Part shown: piece after piece, positions 43,182 through 52,489 of the stretch
Position numbering within the stretch: position 1 is the stretch's first letter
How the letters are laid out: the number at the start of each line of letters is the position of its first letter
Origin: Deltaproteobacteria bacterium
GTDB lineage: Bacteria > Desulfobacterota > WTBG01 > JAGOGO01
Reading direction: 5' to 3'
DNA: 55,899 nucleotides
Assembly (NCBI GenBank): GCA_017996625.1
Contig: JAGOGO010000004.1
Coordinates: 1 to 55,899, forward strand
Translations under genes and position numbers: made by a program
Notes under the pieces: model-generated
Database searches by the model: none
What the model was told of the DNA's origin: nothing
The model's input: the letters and a program-made list of their open reading frames with translations, nothing else

Positions 43182-43994
43182 CTAATCATACCACGCCGCC
43201 GGATCGAGGTGATAATACTGCTGCAGTTCGGCATAGAGTGCAGGGTATTTCTTGCGCAACGCAATGGGCCGCTCAAAGAAGGCCTCGGTGGCAACGGCAA
43301 AGAACTCACTGGGATCGGTGGCTCCGTAACTGTCCAGAACCGATCGCGTGCCGCGTGCGGTGCGTTTCCGCGAGGCTTCGAACTCACTGCTCATTACCTG
43401 TTTCCAGTGAACGTACTGATCTGATTTTTCGAGGATGGGTACCCCGTCCGCGGCTCCATCCTCGAAGTCAAGCTGATGCGCGAACTCGTGAATGCCGACA
43501 TTCGATCCATCCTGTGATCGACCGTGGAGAATATCATTCCATGAAAAGACTACCGCACCATGCTCCCACGCCTCTCCCTGCAGTGGTTCCTGATCGATGT
43601 ATTCCAGATCCCCCTCATGCTCGACTGTTTTGGTGACATAGGCACCAGGATAGACGATGATGGAATAGAGATGTGGATAGTACTGGGACCTTCGGTTGAG
43701 GAGCAGCAGGCAGGCATAGGCGGAGATAGTTACGCGGACTTCATCGGTCATGCGCAGTCCGCCGGCGCCTTCGAAGTTTTTCTCATGAAGGAATACGAGC
43801 ATGTGTCCTTCCAGCTCCTTTTGCAGCGGCTCAGGAAGGATACGATAGAGTGGAACAGTATGACGAAGGATCTCTTTCCACGGCTGCGGAAAAGGTTGGC
43901 GTAAAAGCCGCCTTCGCGTGCTTCCCTTCTTCCAGCGAACCAGGAGCCAGAGGACAACTACCGCAACACTTATAGCGAGTATCAGCCACATCAT
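43182..43994 (-). CDS. mtfA: MtfA-type zinc metallopeptidase (M90)
   Basis: 270 residues; ATG at 43994 or 43991. An N-terminal membrane helix (MMWLILAISVAVVVLWLLV) is followed by the M90 domain. The zinc motif HEFAHQLDFEDG (HExxH plus a downstream Glu) and VFSWNDIL before it are typical of MtfA. E. coli MtfA lacks the membrane anchor and binds Mlc; here the anchored form resembles proteins in many other bacteria whose substrate is unknown. Confidence 0.9.
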   Translation of the reverse strand: MMWLILAISVAVVVLWLLVRWKKGSTRRRLLRQPFPQPWKEILRHTVPLYRILPEPLQKELEGHMLVFLHEKNFEGAGGLRMTDEVRVTISAYACLLLLNRRSQYYPHLYSIIVYPGAYVTKTVEHEGDLEYIDQEPLQGEAWEHGAVVFSWNDILHGRSQDGSNVGIHEFAHQLDFEDGAADGVPILEKSDQYVHWKQVMSSEFEASRKRTARGTRSVLDSYGATDPSEFFAVATEAFFERPIALRKKYPALYAELQQYYHLDPAAWYD

Positions 43995-44514
43995 AAAGCC
44001 TCGTCATTGCAGGCCCCCTAGGTGCAGGAGAGAGAACTCTTGAAGATGCTGCCTGCTCGCAGAGCCTTCACCAACAAGTCCAAGGTTGCAGGTTCAATGT
44101 TCAAGGTTGATGACATTGTAAAAAGTTCCTCCTTCGGAGGGGGATAACGATCTGAAGCGCAGCCCGCACCACGCGTTACTAAAGTGGTACAGTCATGGCG
44201 GACAGCTCTGTAGCCTGGGTAGAGCGAAGCGAAACCCGGGACTCCGGGCAAGACGCGAACTCCCGAAAGCCCCTCTTTGGAGAAAGGGGACCTATACGGG
44301 TCATTTCGAAGGAGTGCACACAGCGCCGGCTGCGAAATCTCTGCCCGAGATCTCACGCTGCGCTCGAAATGATCCCGCCGCAGATGGGACTCGAAGTGAC
44401 AGGTAAGTCAGGGAGAGTTCGTTTTACTTCAAAATTTTAACTTCTTACTTTTTACTTCCAACTCCTTACTCTTTACTCCTCACTCTCCACTGTTTCTTAG
44501 ACCTTGAACCACTC
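43995..44514. repeat. repeat-rich gap between nifS and the mtfA-like gene
   Basis: Heptads of the type GTTCAAG/GTTGCAG occur over about 44083-44112. 44107-44125 (TTGATGACATTGTAAAAAG) is a MITE-type terminal sequence. About 44209-44250 (AGCCTGGGTAGAGCGAAGCG... CCCGGG) and 44300-44375 (CATTTCGAAGGAG...CTCGAAATGA) are two further common short inverted repeats. About 44435-44490 is a period-7 array of the ACTTCTT/ACTCTTT type. No gene is seen. Confidence 0.65.
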
Positions 44515-45693
44515 TTAAACCACCTGGCACTGGGCCGAGTCTGACCAGAACGGCGACATCTCACGCAGTCGCAGGATAATCGGAGGCAGCTTCTCGATGA
44601 TATAGTCTATTTCTTCTTCAGTGCTATAGCGGCTCAGGCTGAGGCGAATAGAGCCATGAATCGCATTGAAAGGAACTCCCATGGCACGGAGTACGTGGGA
44701 AGGCTCCAATGATCCGGAGGTGCAGGCAGAGCCGGAAGAAGCACCGATGCCTTCTTTACTGAGGAGCAGAAGAATCGACTCGCCTTCAACTGCCTCAAAG
44801 CTGATGTTGAGCGTGTTTGGAAGCCGACGTTCTCGGTCGCCGTTGATTCGACTGCGAGGAATCCGTCTGAGCAACTCTGCTTCCAGGCGGTCACGCATTA
44901 AGCGAATCCGGACGCTATCTTCAGCCAAGTGAGCCTTGGCCAGCTCGCAGGCTTTTGCCAGTCCGACAATATAAGGAACATTCTCCGTTCCGGCTCGGCG
45001 CCCCCTTTCCTGATGCCCGCCGATGAGCAGCGGCGAAAACCGCGTTCCTTTTCTGATATACAGCACGCCGATTCCTTTCGGAGCGTGGATTTTATGGCCT
45101 GAGAGCGAAAGCAGATCAACCGGCAGCGATTTCAGATCAAGGGGGATTTTACCGCCGGCCTGTACGGCATCGGTGTGAAAGATGATACCGCGGCTCTTAA
45201 CCATTTCACCGATTTTTTCAATCGGGAATATCACACCGGTTTCATTGTTGGCATACATGATCGTCACCAATACCGTATCGTCACTCAGAGAAGCCTCGAG
45301 TTCGTCAAGATCGATCTGCCCTTGCCGATTCACGGACAACTCAGTAAGCCGATGTCCGTTTTTCTGGTGATGGCGGCAATAGTGAAGCACTGCATTGTGT
45401 TCCACTTTGGTGGTGATGATGTGATGCTTCTCGGGGTAAGAAAGAATAGTGCTATAAATAGCGGCATTATCACTTTCAGTGCCACAACTGGTAAATACGA
45501 TCTCCTCCGGATCAGTGTTCAGGAATGCAGCTACCTGCTCGCGAGCTGCTTTAATATGCTTTTCCACTACTTCCCCGAAATGATGCATGCTGGAGGGATT
45601 GCCGTAGTGGTCTCGCAAAAAAGGCTCCATAGCCGCTACCACCTCCGGTGCCACACAAGTAGTGGCATTGTTGTCAGCATAGACCTGTCTCAT
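44515..45693 (-). CDS. nifS: cysteine desulfurase NifS
   Basis: 392 residues, PLP-dependent class V aminotransferase fold. MRQVYADNNATT begins the protein. The PLP Lys lies in SLSGHKIHAPKGIGVLYI, and the persulfide Cys in GASSGSACTSGSLEPSHVL. It supplies sulfur for Fe-S clusters on NifU. The ATG overlaps the nifU stop by 4 bases (ATGA), so the pair is coupled. No nitrogenase genes are in the window; the pair may serve general Fe-S assembly, as in other anaerobes lacking ISC. Confidence 0.96.
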   Translation of the reverse strand: MRQVYADNNATTCVAPEVVAAMEPFLRDHYGNPSSMHHFGEVVEKHIKAAREQVAAFLNTDPEEIVFTSCGTESDNAAIYSTILSYPEKHHIITTKVEHNAVLHYCRHHQKNGHRLTELSVNRQGQIDLDELEASLSDDTVLVTIMYANNETGVIFPIEKIGEMVKSRGIIFHTDAVQAGGKIPLDLKSLPVDLLSLSGHKIHAPKGIGVLYIRKGTRFSPLLIGGHQERGRRAGTENVPYIVGLAKACELAKAHLAEDSVRIRLMRDRLEAELLRRIPRSRINGDRERRLPNTLNISFEAVEGESILLLLSKEGIGASSGSACTSGSLEPSHVLRAMGVPFNAIHGSIRLSLSRYSTEEEIDYIIEKLPPIILRLREMSPFWSDSAQCQVV

Positions 45694-46532
45694 GACTTTT
45701 CCTCCACGACGACAAGTTCACCACTCACGAGCTCCTTCAGTTTCGCTTCCACGTATTTTTCCAGAGTAAAACCCGAACTGGGGCACGCAGTACACTTCCC
45801 CCGTAATGCCACAATGACGGTATTGCCCTCAACATCGATAAGCTCGATATCACCTCCATCAGCCTTTAAGGCCGGCCGGATTTCGCGCTCGAGGGTCTCT
45901 TCTACCTGTTTGATCTTTTGAATGGTGGTAAGTTTCTTACGCTGAGGTTCTTTCGGCACCTGCCCCTGCTCTCCTTGAGCCAGTGCGATCAGCTCTTCAA
46001 TTTTCGTATGACAGGTACCACAGCCCCCGCCTGCCTTGGTGTAGTTGGTAACCTGCTCGACCGTGGTCAGCTGATTCTCTTTGACCGCGCGCAGGATCTC
46101 CTTGTCGGTGATGCCGAAACATTGACAGACGATTTCTCCCGCTTCCTGCTTCTTGTCCAGGTCGATGCCCCGGTAATTGGCAATAGCTGCCTCAAGAGCC
46201 TCCCGACCCATGACCGAACAGTGCATTTTTTCCAGGGGCATGCCGCCGAGGAAGTCAGCAATATCCTGGTTAGTAATTTTTTCTGCTTCCTCGATAGTTT
46301 TTCCCTTGATCAACTCGGTCAATGCAGAGGCGGAGGCAATGGCACTGCCGCATCCAAAAGTCTGAAATTTTGCCTCACTGATCCTCCCCTGGTCGTCGAG
46401 CTTAATCATGAGTTTGAGTGCATCGCCGCAGGCCAGTGATCCAGCCTCGCCAACCCCATCGGCGTTTTCTAAAAAGCCGACATTGCGGGGATTGTAAAAA
46501 TGATCTTTAAGCTTTTCGGAATATTCCCACAT
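45690..46532 (-). CDS. nifU: Fe-S cluster scaffold NifU, three-domain form
   Basis: 280 residues; AGGAGG lies 9 bases before the ATG. The N-terminal IscU-like scaffold (1-125) has the three ligand cysteines in LACGDAL, FGCGSAIA and KMHCSVMG. The central BFD-like [2Fe-2S] domain (135-190) has CQCFGIT...GGGCGTCHTKI. The C-terminal Nfu domain (210-278) has CTACPSSGFTLE. Clusters are built here and passed on. It is the first gene of the nifU-nifS pair. Confidence 0.96.
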   Translation of the reverse strand: MWEYSEKLKDHFYNPRNVGFLENADGVGEAGSLACGDALKLMIKLDDQGRISEAKFQTFGCGSAIASASALTELIKGKTIEEAEKITNQDIADFLGGMPLEKMHCSVMGREALEAAIANYRGIDLDKKQEAGEIVCQCFGITDKEILRAVKENQLTTVEQVTNYTKAGGGCGTCHTKIEELIALAQGEQGQVPKEPQRKKLTTIQKIKQVEETLEREIRPALKADGGDIELIDVEGNTVIVALRGKCTACPSSGFTLEKYVEAKLKELVSGELVVVEEKS

Positions 46533-47001
46533 ACCTCGTATCCTCCTGCACTAAAGACTCAGTGCTGTTCATCATACAAACGACGCTTGGTTACGCGTGA
46601 TTTGGCTACCAGCATCGACTCAGCCAAGGTAAAAAATAATAATTACAATACTCCGATTTGGCAAGACCACTGGTTAAAATTGATGGACTCGTAAAAAGCG
46701 CCAGTAAGCCGCGTGGCGGCAACCTATGAGCAACGAAGTGATGCCCACTTCGTTGGAAGCCGTCTTGGAGACGACGAAGTAATCCCGCGAGGCGTGGGAC
46801 AGATGGTTACCCATCAGCTCTTCCGGCCCGCCGAATGCGGGTTACCCATCAGCTCCTCTGGCCCGCCGGAGGCGGGGCTTTTTACGATGTCGTCAAAATT
46901 CAAACGAGAAAAAAACCCGGTTCGACTGACAGCAATCAAACCGGGAATAGTCATCGTTTCATCGGAGCGTCAGCATGTCAACGGTGCTGAGGCGGTGGTG
47001 A
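46533..47001. repeat. intergenic gap: MITE/REP-like element copy 2
   Basis: The element runs from about 46677 to 46900, with inverted ends AAAATTGATGGACTCGTAAA (from 46677) and CTTTTTACGATGTCGTCAAA (from 46878). Its first 71 bp (46689-46759) are identical to 25099-25169, including both hairpins (46708-46720 and 46731-46755). The interior differs from copy 1: it has two direct copies of TTACCCATCAGCTC-CTGGCCCGCCG-type sequence (about 46806 and 46852). A terminator for the cytochrome gene follows. The nifU promoter must lie in 46533-46676 but is not clear. Confidence 0.8.
46909..46945 (-). terminator. Rho-independent terminator of the cytochrome c gene
   Basis: Read on the minus strand, CCCGGTT (46945-46939) pairs with AACCGGG (46922-46916) around a 16-base loop and is followed by a run of seven or more T. 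It lies 57 bases after the cytochrome stop. Confidence 0.8.
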
Positions 47002-47385
47002 TTACTCGCTTTCTTTCTCGTCCTTTTCTGTTTCCTTGAAGTTGCGAATGAAGATCGTCAGAGTCTCAAGTTCACTTTGAGTGAATTCCTTGTCAAACGC
47101 CGGCATAAACCCGGGTCCTTTTTTGATAGCCTCGATAATCTCGTCGTCGGTTGATTTTTGCTGCCATTCTGCATCGGCAAGATTCTGAGCCCCGAAAACA
47201 AAGCCTCGAAAAGTCCTTGCTCGGCCATCTTCCCCATGGCACTGAGCGCATTTTTCTTTAAATAGCTTGCCTGCGATTACCATTGCCTCAGGATTAACTG
47301 GCTGCTCGACGGAATGCACTGCCGAAAAAATAGTGAGAAGCAGGAGCAGGGTGAAGACCACTAGACAGGAAGGGATGAACTTCAT
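47002..47385 (-). CDS. small mono-heme class I cytochrome c
   Basis: 127 residues from ATG at 47385, with AGGAGG 8 bases upstream; ATG 47391 is only 2 bases from it. The signal peptide is KFIPSCLVVFTLLLLLTIFSAVHS. The heme motif CAQCH is near residue 46 (LFKEKCAQCHGEDG), and a distal Met is plausible in GPGFMPAFDKEFTQSELETLTIFIRNF. The highly charged end is KETEKDEKESE. It should carry electrons in the periplasm. It is monocistronic, with its own terminator. Confidence 0.92.
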   Translation of the reverse strand: MKFIPSCLVVFTLLLLLTIFSAVHSVEQPVNPEAMVIAGKLFKEKCAQCHGEDGRARTFRGFVFGAQNLADAEWQQKSTDDEIIEAIKKGPGFMPAFDKEFTQSELETLTIFIRNFKETEKDEKESE

Positions 47386-47582
47386 GATCATGTCCTCCTT
47401 CGTGAAAAAACCTCTTCTTCTCCTAGAATCATTGAACCACGCTTTGTGATGCTCCGTCTCTGCCTTCTGCGGATCTGACAGTGGAAGAGCCCCACCGTGG
47501 TAATTTTTCTAACCTTCGCATTTACCGGGGTCGAATGTCAAGCACGAAAATTACCGGTTGGTGAAAAACATTCAATAGATAC

Positions 47583-48971
47583 TTAGAGATGTAATCCGCG
47601 GGCACTGATTACCTTTTTATACCAGAATGCAGAGTCTTTCAGGGTCCTTTTTTGGGTTGGATAATCGATATGCACAATGCCGAACCGTTCTCGATAGCCC
47701 GCCGCCCATTCAAAATTATCCATGAGCGACCAGTGAAAATAACCTCGGATATCGATGCCCGTGTCGCATGCCCGTCTTAATTCTTGGAGATAGCGCCGAA
47801 GAAAATCAATGCGCTGCGGGTCATGCACTCTGCCGTCAAGGCTGACCCAATCTACATTGGACATGCCGTTTTCGGAAACGTACAGCGGCTTATGGTATCG
47901 CTCGGCGTAAAATCGTGCCGCCCAATAGAGCGATTCCGGTACCACCGGCCACTGAAAACTGGTGAGGGGATGACCTGCTTCGAAGGGAACCGCTTTCGGT
48001 TTCCCATCCTTCGCCTGGCGGTACTTCTTTCCGGAGTAAACGTTGATTCCGATGAAATCGAGCGGCTGGTTTATTATTCTCATCGAGTCGCTCTCCAAGG
48101 CCGGCAGCGATCGTTCAAAACGCTGCAAGCCTTCGGAAGGATACTGACCGAAAATCATCGGATCGGTCCACCAGGAGTTGCTGATCAGATTTTCGGTCTC
48201 GATGGAGAAAAAAGCCTGACGAGCTGCTTCGATGTCATCAGCTTTCAGTGTTGCCGGCACCGGCACCTCGCTGACGGCTGCCGCGTACCCCACCCATGGC
48301 TTTGATCGGCTAATCTGGCGGATTGCCTGTACTGCTTTGCCGTGAGCACGGAGTACATTATGGCTGATGGCCAGCACCTCACTGAAAGGCAGGCGTTCAC
48401 CCGGAGCATGGCGGCCATCGTGGAAACCGAGTTCTACGAAAATTTGAGGTTCGTTGAAGGTAAACCAGTACTGTACACGATCGGAAAGCCGATTCACCAC
48501 CAAATCGGTGTAAGCGGCAAACCAATCCGAACTTTCCGGCTGCAGCCATCCTCCGCGTTCCTGCAAGGCCTGCGGGAAGTCCCAGTGATAGAGGGTCAGG
48601 AAAGGAGTGATACCGGCTGCAAGCAGCCTATCGACCAATCGGTCGTAAAAATCGAGTCCTTTTGCGTTGGCGGTGCCGAAACCCTGCGGCAACACCCGCG
48701 ACCAGGAAACCGAAAAGCGATACGCTTGAAGGCCAATCCTCTTCATGAGTGCCACATCGTTCGCATACCGATGGTAATGGTCGCATGCTGTGTCGCCGCT
48801 TTGTTCCTGCCATACGGCGCCCTGCTTCCGGCAGAAGTGATCCCAAATTGAGGGGCCCCTGCCGTCTTCAGCGGCTGCTCCCTCGATCTGGTATGCTGAT
48901 GTTGCCGCTCCCCAGATGAAATCTGTTGGGAAGGCCATAGGTAGCTGTCCGGATTCGGTTTTGTTTGACAT
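47583..48971 (-). CDS. GH1 beta-glucosidase
   Basis: 462 residues, normal length for GH1. It has FPTDFIWGAATSAYQIEGA near the start, the acid/base Glu in YWFTFNEPQ, and the nucleophile Glu in KPLYVSENGMSN. There is no signal peptide, so it acts in the cytosol on beta-glucosides or short beta-glucans. It is divergent from the large phosphorylase-like gene, with a 122-base gap between starts. Confidence 0.96.
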   Translation of the reverse strand: MSNKTESGQLPMAFPTDFIWGAATSAYQIEGAAAEDGRGPSIWDHFCRKQGAVWQEQSGDTACDHYHRYANDVALMKRIGLQAYRFSVSWSRVLPQGFGTANAKGLDFYDRLVDRLLAAGITPFLTLYHWDFPQALQERGGWLQPESSDWFAAYTDLVVNRLSDRVQYWFTFNEPQIFVELGFHDGRHAPGERLPFSEVLAISHNVLRAHGKAVQAIRQISRSKPWVGYAAAVSEVPVPATLKADDIEAARQAFFSIETENLISNSWWTDPMIFGQYPSEGLQRFERSLPALESDSMRIINQPLDFIGINVYSGKKYRQAKDGKPKAVPFEAGHPLTSFQWPVVPESLYWAARFYAERYHKPLYVSENGMSNVDWVSLDGRVHDPQRIDFLRRYLQELRRACDTGIDIRGYFHWSLMDNFEWAAGYRERFGIVHIDYPTQKRTLKDSAFWYKKVISARGLHL

Positions 48972-49093
48972 TTCTTTTGCTGTATCAATGCCTTTCGGAT
49001 ATACTGCTTACCAGAGCATATAGTCTCGTCACTGCAACGGCACCTTTCTACTACTTCCCGCCCTTGCGCAAACTCGAACTCAGGAAAAATCCG

Positions 49094-52000
49094 ATGGCAC
49101 CTCACAATGTACCACCTCTAGCCTATCCTCGCCGCATCGAGAGTCCTTCGGGCTTGAGCGCTCTGATCAACGCGAACGGCTCGTTGCAACGAATGGATCA
49201 CCACAGTGTTGTGCTCAATCTCTTCCTCGGTACCGAGGTCGAGGGTGCTCCCGCCGGTATTTACCTGCGTCGCCACACTGCACCCGTGGAGATCGTACCT
49301 CTGCTCGGGCCATGCAGCCCTGCAGTCATTCAGACGGATGAGCATGGCCTCACCGCTTCCGGTGATTGGCATGGGATTCAGTTTCAGCTTTCCCTGAAGC
49401 TGGCTGAATCGGCCTCAGCCTGGTTCTGGCATGTACTGCTCAAAAATACCGGATCTTCAACGGAGACCATGAATCTCGTGTATACTCAGGACCTCGGCCT
49501 GGCCAATTATTGGCTGGTACGATTGAACGAATATTACGTCAGCCACTATGTCGATCACTGCCCTTTAAACCATCCGGAACGAGGCTTTGTTCTTGCTTCC
49601 CGCCAGAATCTTTCCATGGAGGGCCGAAATCCCTGGACCCTGATCGGCTCACTCGGCAGAGGCGTGAGCTTTGCTACCGATGCACTTCAGGTTCACGGAC
49701 TGGCGACCCGGGCCGGCCGGATGCCGGTCGGGCTGGTTGAAGGATTGCCTGGCATTCGACGGCAGCATGAGCATTCGATGGCCGCAATTCAGGATGTTCC
49801 CGTAGTACTCCAACCCCAGGAAACAGCTGAACGCGGATTTTTCGGATGGTTCGAAGAGGACCATCCAGCGGCAACGAGTGATGCTGATCTCGTCTTTGTC
49901 AATCGGGCTCTGGCCTTGCCAGAGGCTGTTCCTGACCGAAGCCACGGTAAGAAGGGCGGAACACCACCGGCGAAGACCCTCTTCAGTACGGCTCCATTTC
50001 TGGAGGCCCAGGAGCTGACCGAAACCGAGATTGAACACCTCTTCGGCAGCGTCCGGGCCGAGGAAGAACGTGAAGCGGGCGTCCTCTTGTCCTTCTTTAC
50101 GGATACCCGGCGCCACGTTGTGCTTAAAGCGAAAGAACTCACCGTGCTGCGACCTCATGGTCATATTCTTCGCACCGGCAGCAGCCTTACTCCCGATGAA
50201 GCTTCGATGACCTCGACCGTATGGATGAACGGAGTTTTTCATTCCATGGTAACTCAGGGCCACGTCAATATCAACCGCTTCCTGTCTACAACGCACAGCT
50301 ACCTCAGTCTCTTGCGCGGAAACGGGCAGCGGCTCTTTGTGGAGCTTTCTGACGGATGGCGACTGCTGGATGTGCCTTCAGCTTTTGAAATGGGGACTGA
50401 GGGCTGCTGCTGGTACTATAAACACCGCGCCGAATTGATTACAGTCCGCAGTCAGGCACTCACTGACCGCCATGAACTGACGCTGTCTGTTGATGTACTC
50501 TCAGGTTCTCCGGTACGTTTCCTCTTATGCAGCCATGTGGCCATCAACGGAGATGACGGCAGTGCTGGCCAGCCTGTTGACTATATTCAGGATCATCACG
50601 GTGTTTTCGTGCGGCCGATCCCCGACTCCGATGTCGGCCGCCGTTTTCCTGAAGGCGGGTTCCGGATCGATGCAGCTCGTGGGACCAGCATCCAAACGGT
50701 CGGCCGGGATGAGCTGCTTTTCAGCGACGGAATCTCCCGTAACCAGCCCTATCTCTGCATGATTACTGCTGCGGCAGACTCGATCGGGTTCAGGCTGAAG
50801 GGCTGCCTGATTCCGGAGGAAAAATCGGCGGCACAAGCCCCTTCCCTTTTGACCGCCCTGAGCTCGACCTTTCGATTTCTTCCATCTACTGACAATTCTG
50901 CCGGTGAAGCGGCTGCCCGCCTCTTTGAGATCCTACCCTGGTTTGTTCATAACGCTCTTATTCATTATCTCGCTCCGCGCGGACTGGAACAATATTCGGG
51001 AGGGGGCTGGGGAACCCGAGATGTTTGTCAGGGGCCGGTGGAGATGCTGCTTGCCCTGGGCCGCTTCGAATCAGTACGGGATCTGCTCCTGACCGTGTTC
51101 AAAACCCAGAACGCGGACGGTGACTGGCCGCAGTGGTTCATGTTTTTCGACCGGGAACGGAATATCCGGCCGAATGATTCTCATGGCGATATCGTTTTCT
51201 GGCCGCTGCTTGCGCTGGCGCAGTATCTAAGTGCTTCGCAGGACGATACCCTGCTAGAAGAACGAGTGCCTTTCTTTCACCCTGAGGGCGACGACAAAGC
51301 TGAGTCGGCCGAGGTGTGGAAACATGTGGAGGCTGCTTTGAGGGTCATCAGCAGTCGACTCATTTCCGGTACCAACCTGGCTGCTTACGGCCACGGGGAT
51401 TGGAACGACTCGCTTCAGCCAGTCCAGCCGGCAATGCGCGAGCGGCTCTGCAGCTCCTGGACGGTCACGCTTCACTACCAGACGCTTCGCGCTCTGGCTG
51501 CGGCTCTGTCCCGCTTTGACCGATGCGACTGGGCTGCCAGCCTTAAGTCCCAGGCTGAGGATATTCATGCCGAGTTCCGGCGCCTTCTTATCGTGGATGG
51601 CACTATCGCCGGCTTTGCGTATTTTCAGGAGGGTGGCCAGGTCGACTACCTCCTGCATCCCCGTGACCAGATCACTGGTCTTTCCTACAGCCTGCTGCCC
51701 ATGATGCACGCTATTATCAATGACTTACTGACTCCAGAACAGGCAGCCAGTCACCTCAGCCTCATTCAGGCCCATCTCCTCGGCCCGGACGGCGCCCGCC
51801 TGTTTGATCAGCCCATGCAGTACCGGGGAGGTCCTCAGCGTTACTTTCAGCGAGCCGAAAGCAGCGCGTTCTTCGGCCGGGAAATCGGACTGATGTACAT
51901 GCATGCCCATCTTCGGTATGCGGAAGCACTAGCCCATTACGGTGATGCTCATGGTTTTTTCCGGGCTCTGACGTTAGCAAATCCCATCGGCATTCAAGCA

Positions 52001-52474
52001 GCAGCTCCTGGGGCTGCCGTGCGTCAGGCGAACTGCTATTATTCCAGTTCGGATGCAGCCTTTGCCGATCGGTATCATGCGTTCAGTGAATATGGTCGGA
52101 TGAAACAGGGAAGCATTCCTTTTGACGGAGGTTGGCGGGTATATTCAAGCGGTGCAGGGATTGCGGTGAGGCTTATCCTACAGTGCTTTCTGGGATTGAG
52201 GCGGGAAGCATCAGCATTTGTGGTGGATCCGGTCATTCCTCCATCGCTGGATGGCATGCGTGCTGAGCTTGAATTAGCAAATCACCGATTCGAGGTGATC
52301 TACCATATTGGAGACGATGGGTGTGGTGCTTCGAGAGTGAACCTCAATGGCAGCGAACTGCCGTTTATCCGCCGCGTCAATCCGTATCGCACCGGAGCTG
52401 CCGAGATATCTCTGGCAACGATGAAGAAGGTACTCACCAAAGGTGTTAACCGCCTCGTTGTTGAGATCGGGTGA
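49094..52474 (+). CDS. GH94/GH149-like (clan GH-Q) glucan phosphorylase-type protein
   Basis: 1126 residues from ATG 49094 (AGGA upstream); a longer frame from 48965 overlaps the GH1 start. N-terminal beta-sandwich regions cover about 1-600. The (alpha/alpha)6 barrel covers about 610-1020 and contains GGWGTRDVCQGPVEMLLALG and WPQWFMFFDRE...DSHGDIVFWPLLALAQYL. A C-terminal beta domain ends the protein. Asp 643, in GTRDVCQGP, is a likely acid; GH94 enzymes have R-D-x-x-Q-D there, while here the second Asp is Gly, so substrate or mechanism may differ. Length is close to GH149 beta-1,3-glucan phosphorylases (about 1100 residues) rather than cellobiose phosphorylase (about 800). No signal peptide, so cytosolic. 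Confidence 0.8.
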   Translation: MAPHNVPPLAYPRRIESPSGLSALINANGSLQRMDHHSVVLNLFLGTEVEGAPAGIYLRRHTAPVEIVPLLGPCSPAVIQTDEHGLTASGDWHGIQFQLSLKLAESASAWFWHVLLKNTGSSTETMNLVYTQDLGLANYWLVRLNEYYVSHYVDHCPLNHPERGFVLASRQNLSMEGRNPWTLIGSLGRGVSFATDALQVHGLATRAGRMPVGLVEGLPGIRRQHEHSMAAIQDVPVVLQPQETAERGFFGWFEEDHPAATSDADLVFVNRALALPEAVPDRSHGKKGGTPPAKTLFSTAPFLEAQELTETEIEHLFGSVRAEEEREAGVLLSFFTDTRRHVVLKAKELTVLRPHGHILRTGSSLTPDEASMTSTVWMNGVFHSMVTQGHVNINRFLSTTHSYLSLLRGNGQRLFVELSDGWRLLDVPSAFEMGTEGCCWYYKHRAELITVRSQALTDRHELTLSVDVLSGSPVRFLLCSHVAINGDDGSAGQPVDYIQDHHGVFVRPIPDSDVGRRFPEGGFRIDAARGTSIQTVGRDELLFSDGISRNQPYLCMITAAADSIGFRLKGCLIPEEKSAAQAPSLLTALSSTFRFLPSTDNSAGEAAARLFEILPWFVHNALIHYLAPRGLEQYSGGGWGTRDVCQGPVEMLLALGRFESVRDLLLTVFKTQNADGDWPQWFMFFDRERNIRPNDSHGDIVFWPLLALAQYLSASQDDTLLEERVPFFHPEGDDKAESAEVWKHVEAALRVISSRLISGTNLAAYGHGDWNDSLQPVQPAMRERLCSSWTVTLHYQTLRALAAALSRFDRCDWAASLKSQAEDIHAEFRRLLIVDGTIAGFAYFQEGGQVDYLLHPRDQITGLSYSLLPMMHAIINDLLTPEQAASHLSLIQAHLLGPDGARLFDQPMQYRGGPQRYFQRAESSAFFGREIGLMYMHAHLRYAEALAHYGDAHGFFRALTLANPIGIQAAAPGAAVRQANCYYSSSDAAFADRYHAFSEYGRMKQGSIPFDGGWRVYSSGAGIAVRLILQCFLGLRREASAFVVDPVIPPSLDGMRAELELANHRFEVIYHIGDDGCGASRVNLNGSELPFIRRVNPYRTGAAEISLATMKKVLTKGVNRLVVEIG

Positions 52475-52489
52475 CACAGTTCTTTTCTT

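Noticed and set aside
44515-46532. Evidence for nitrogen fixation from nifU and nifS
   Set aside because: No nifH, nifD, nifK or accessory genes are in the window, and three-domain NifU with NifS also serves general Fe-S assembly in many anaerobes.
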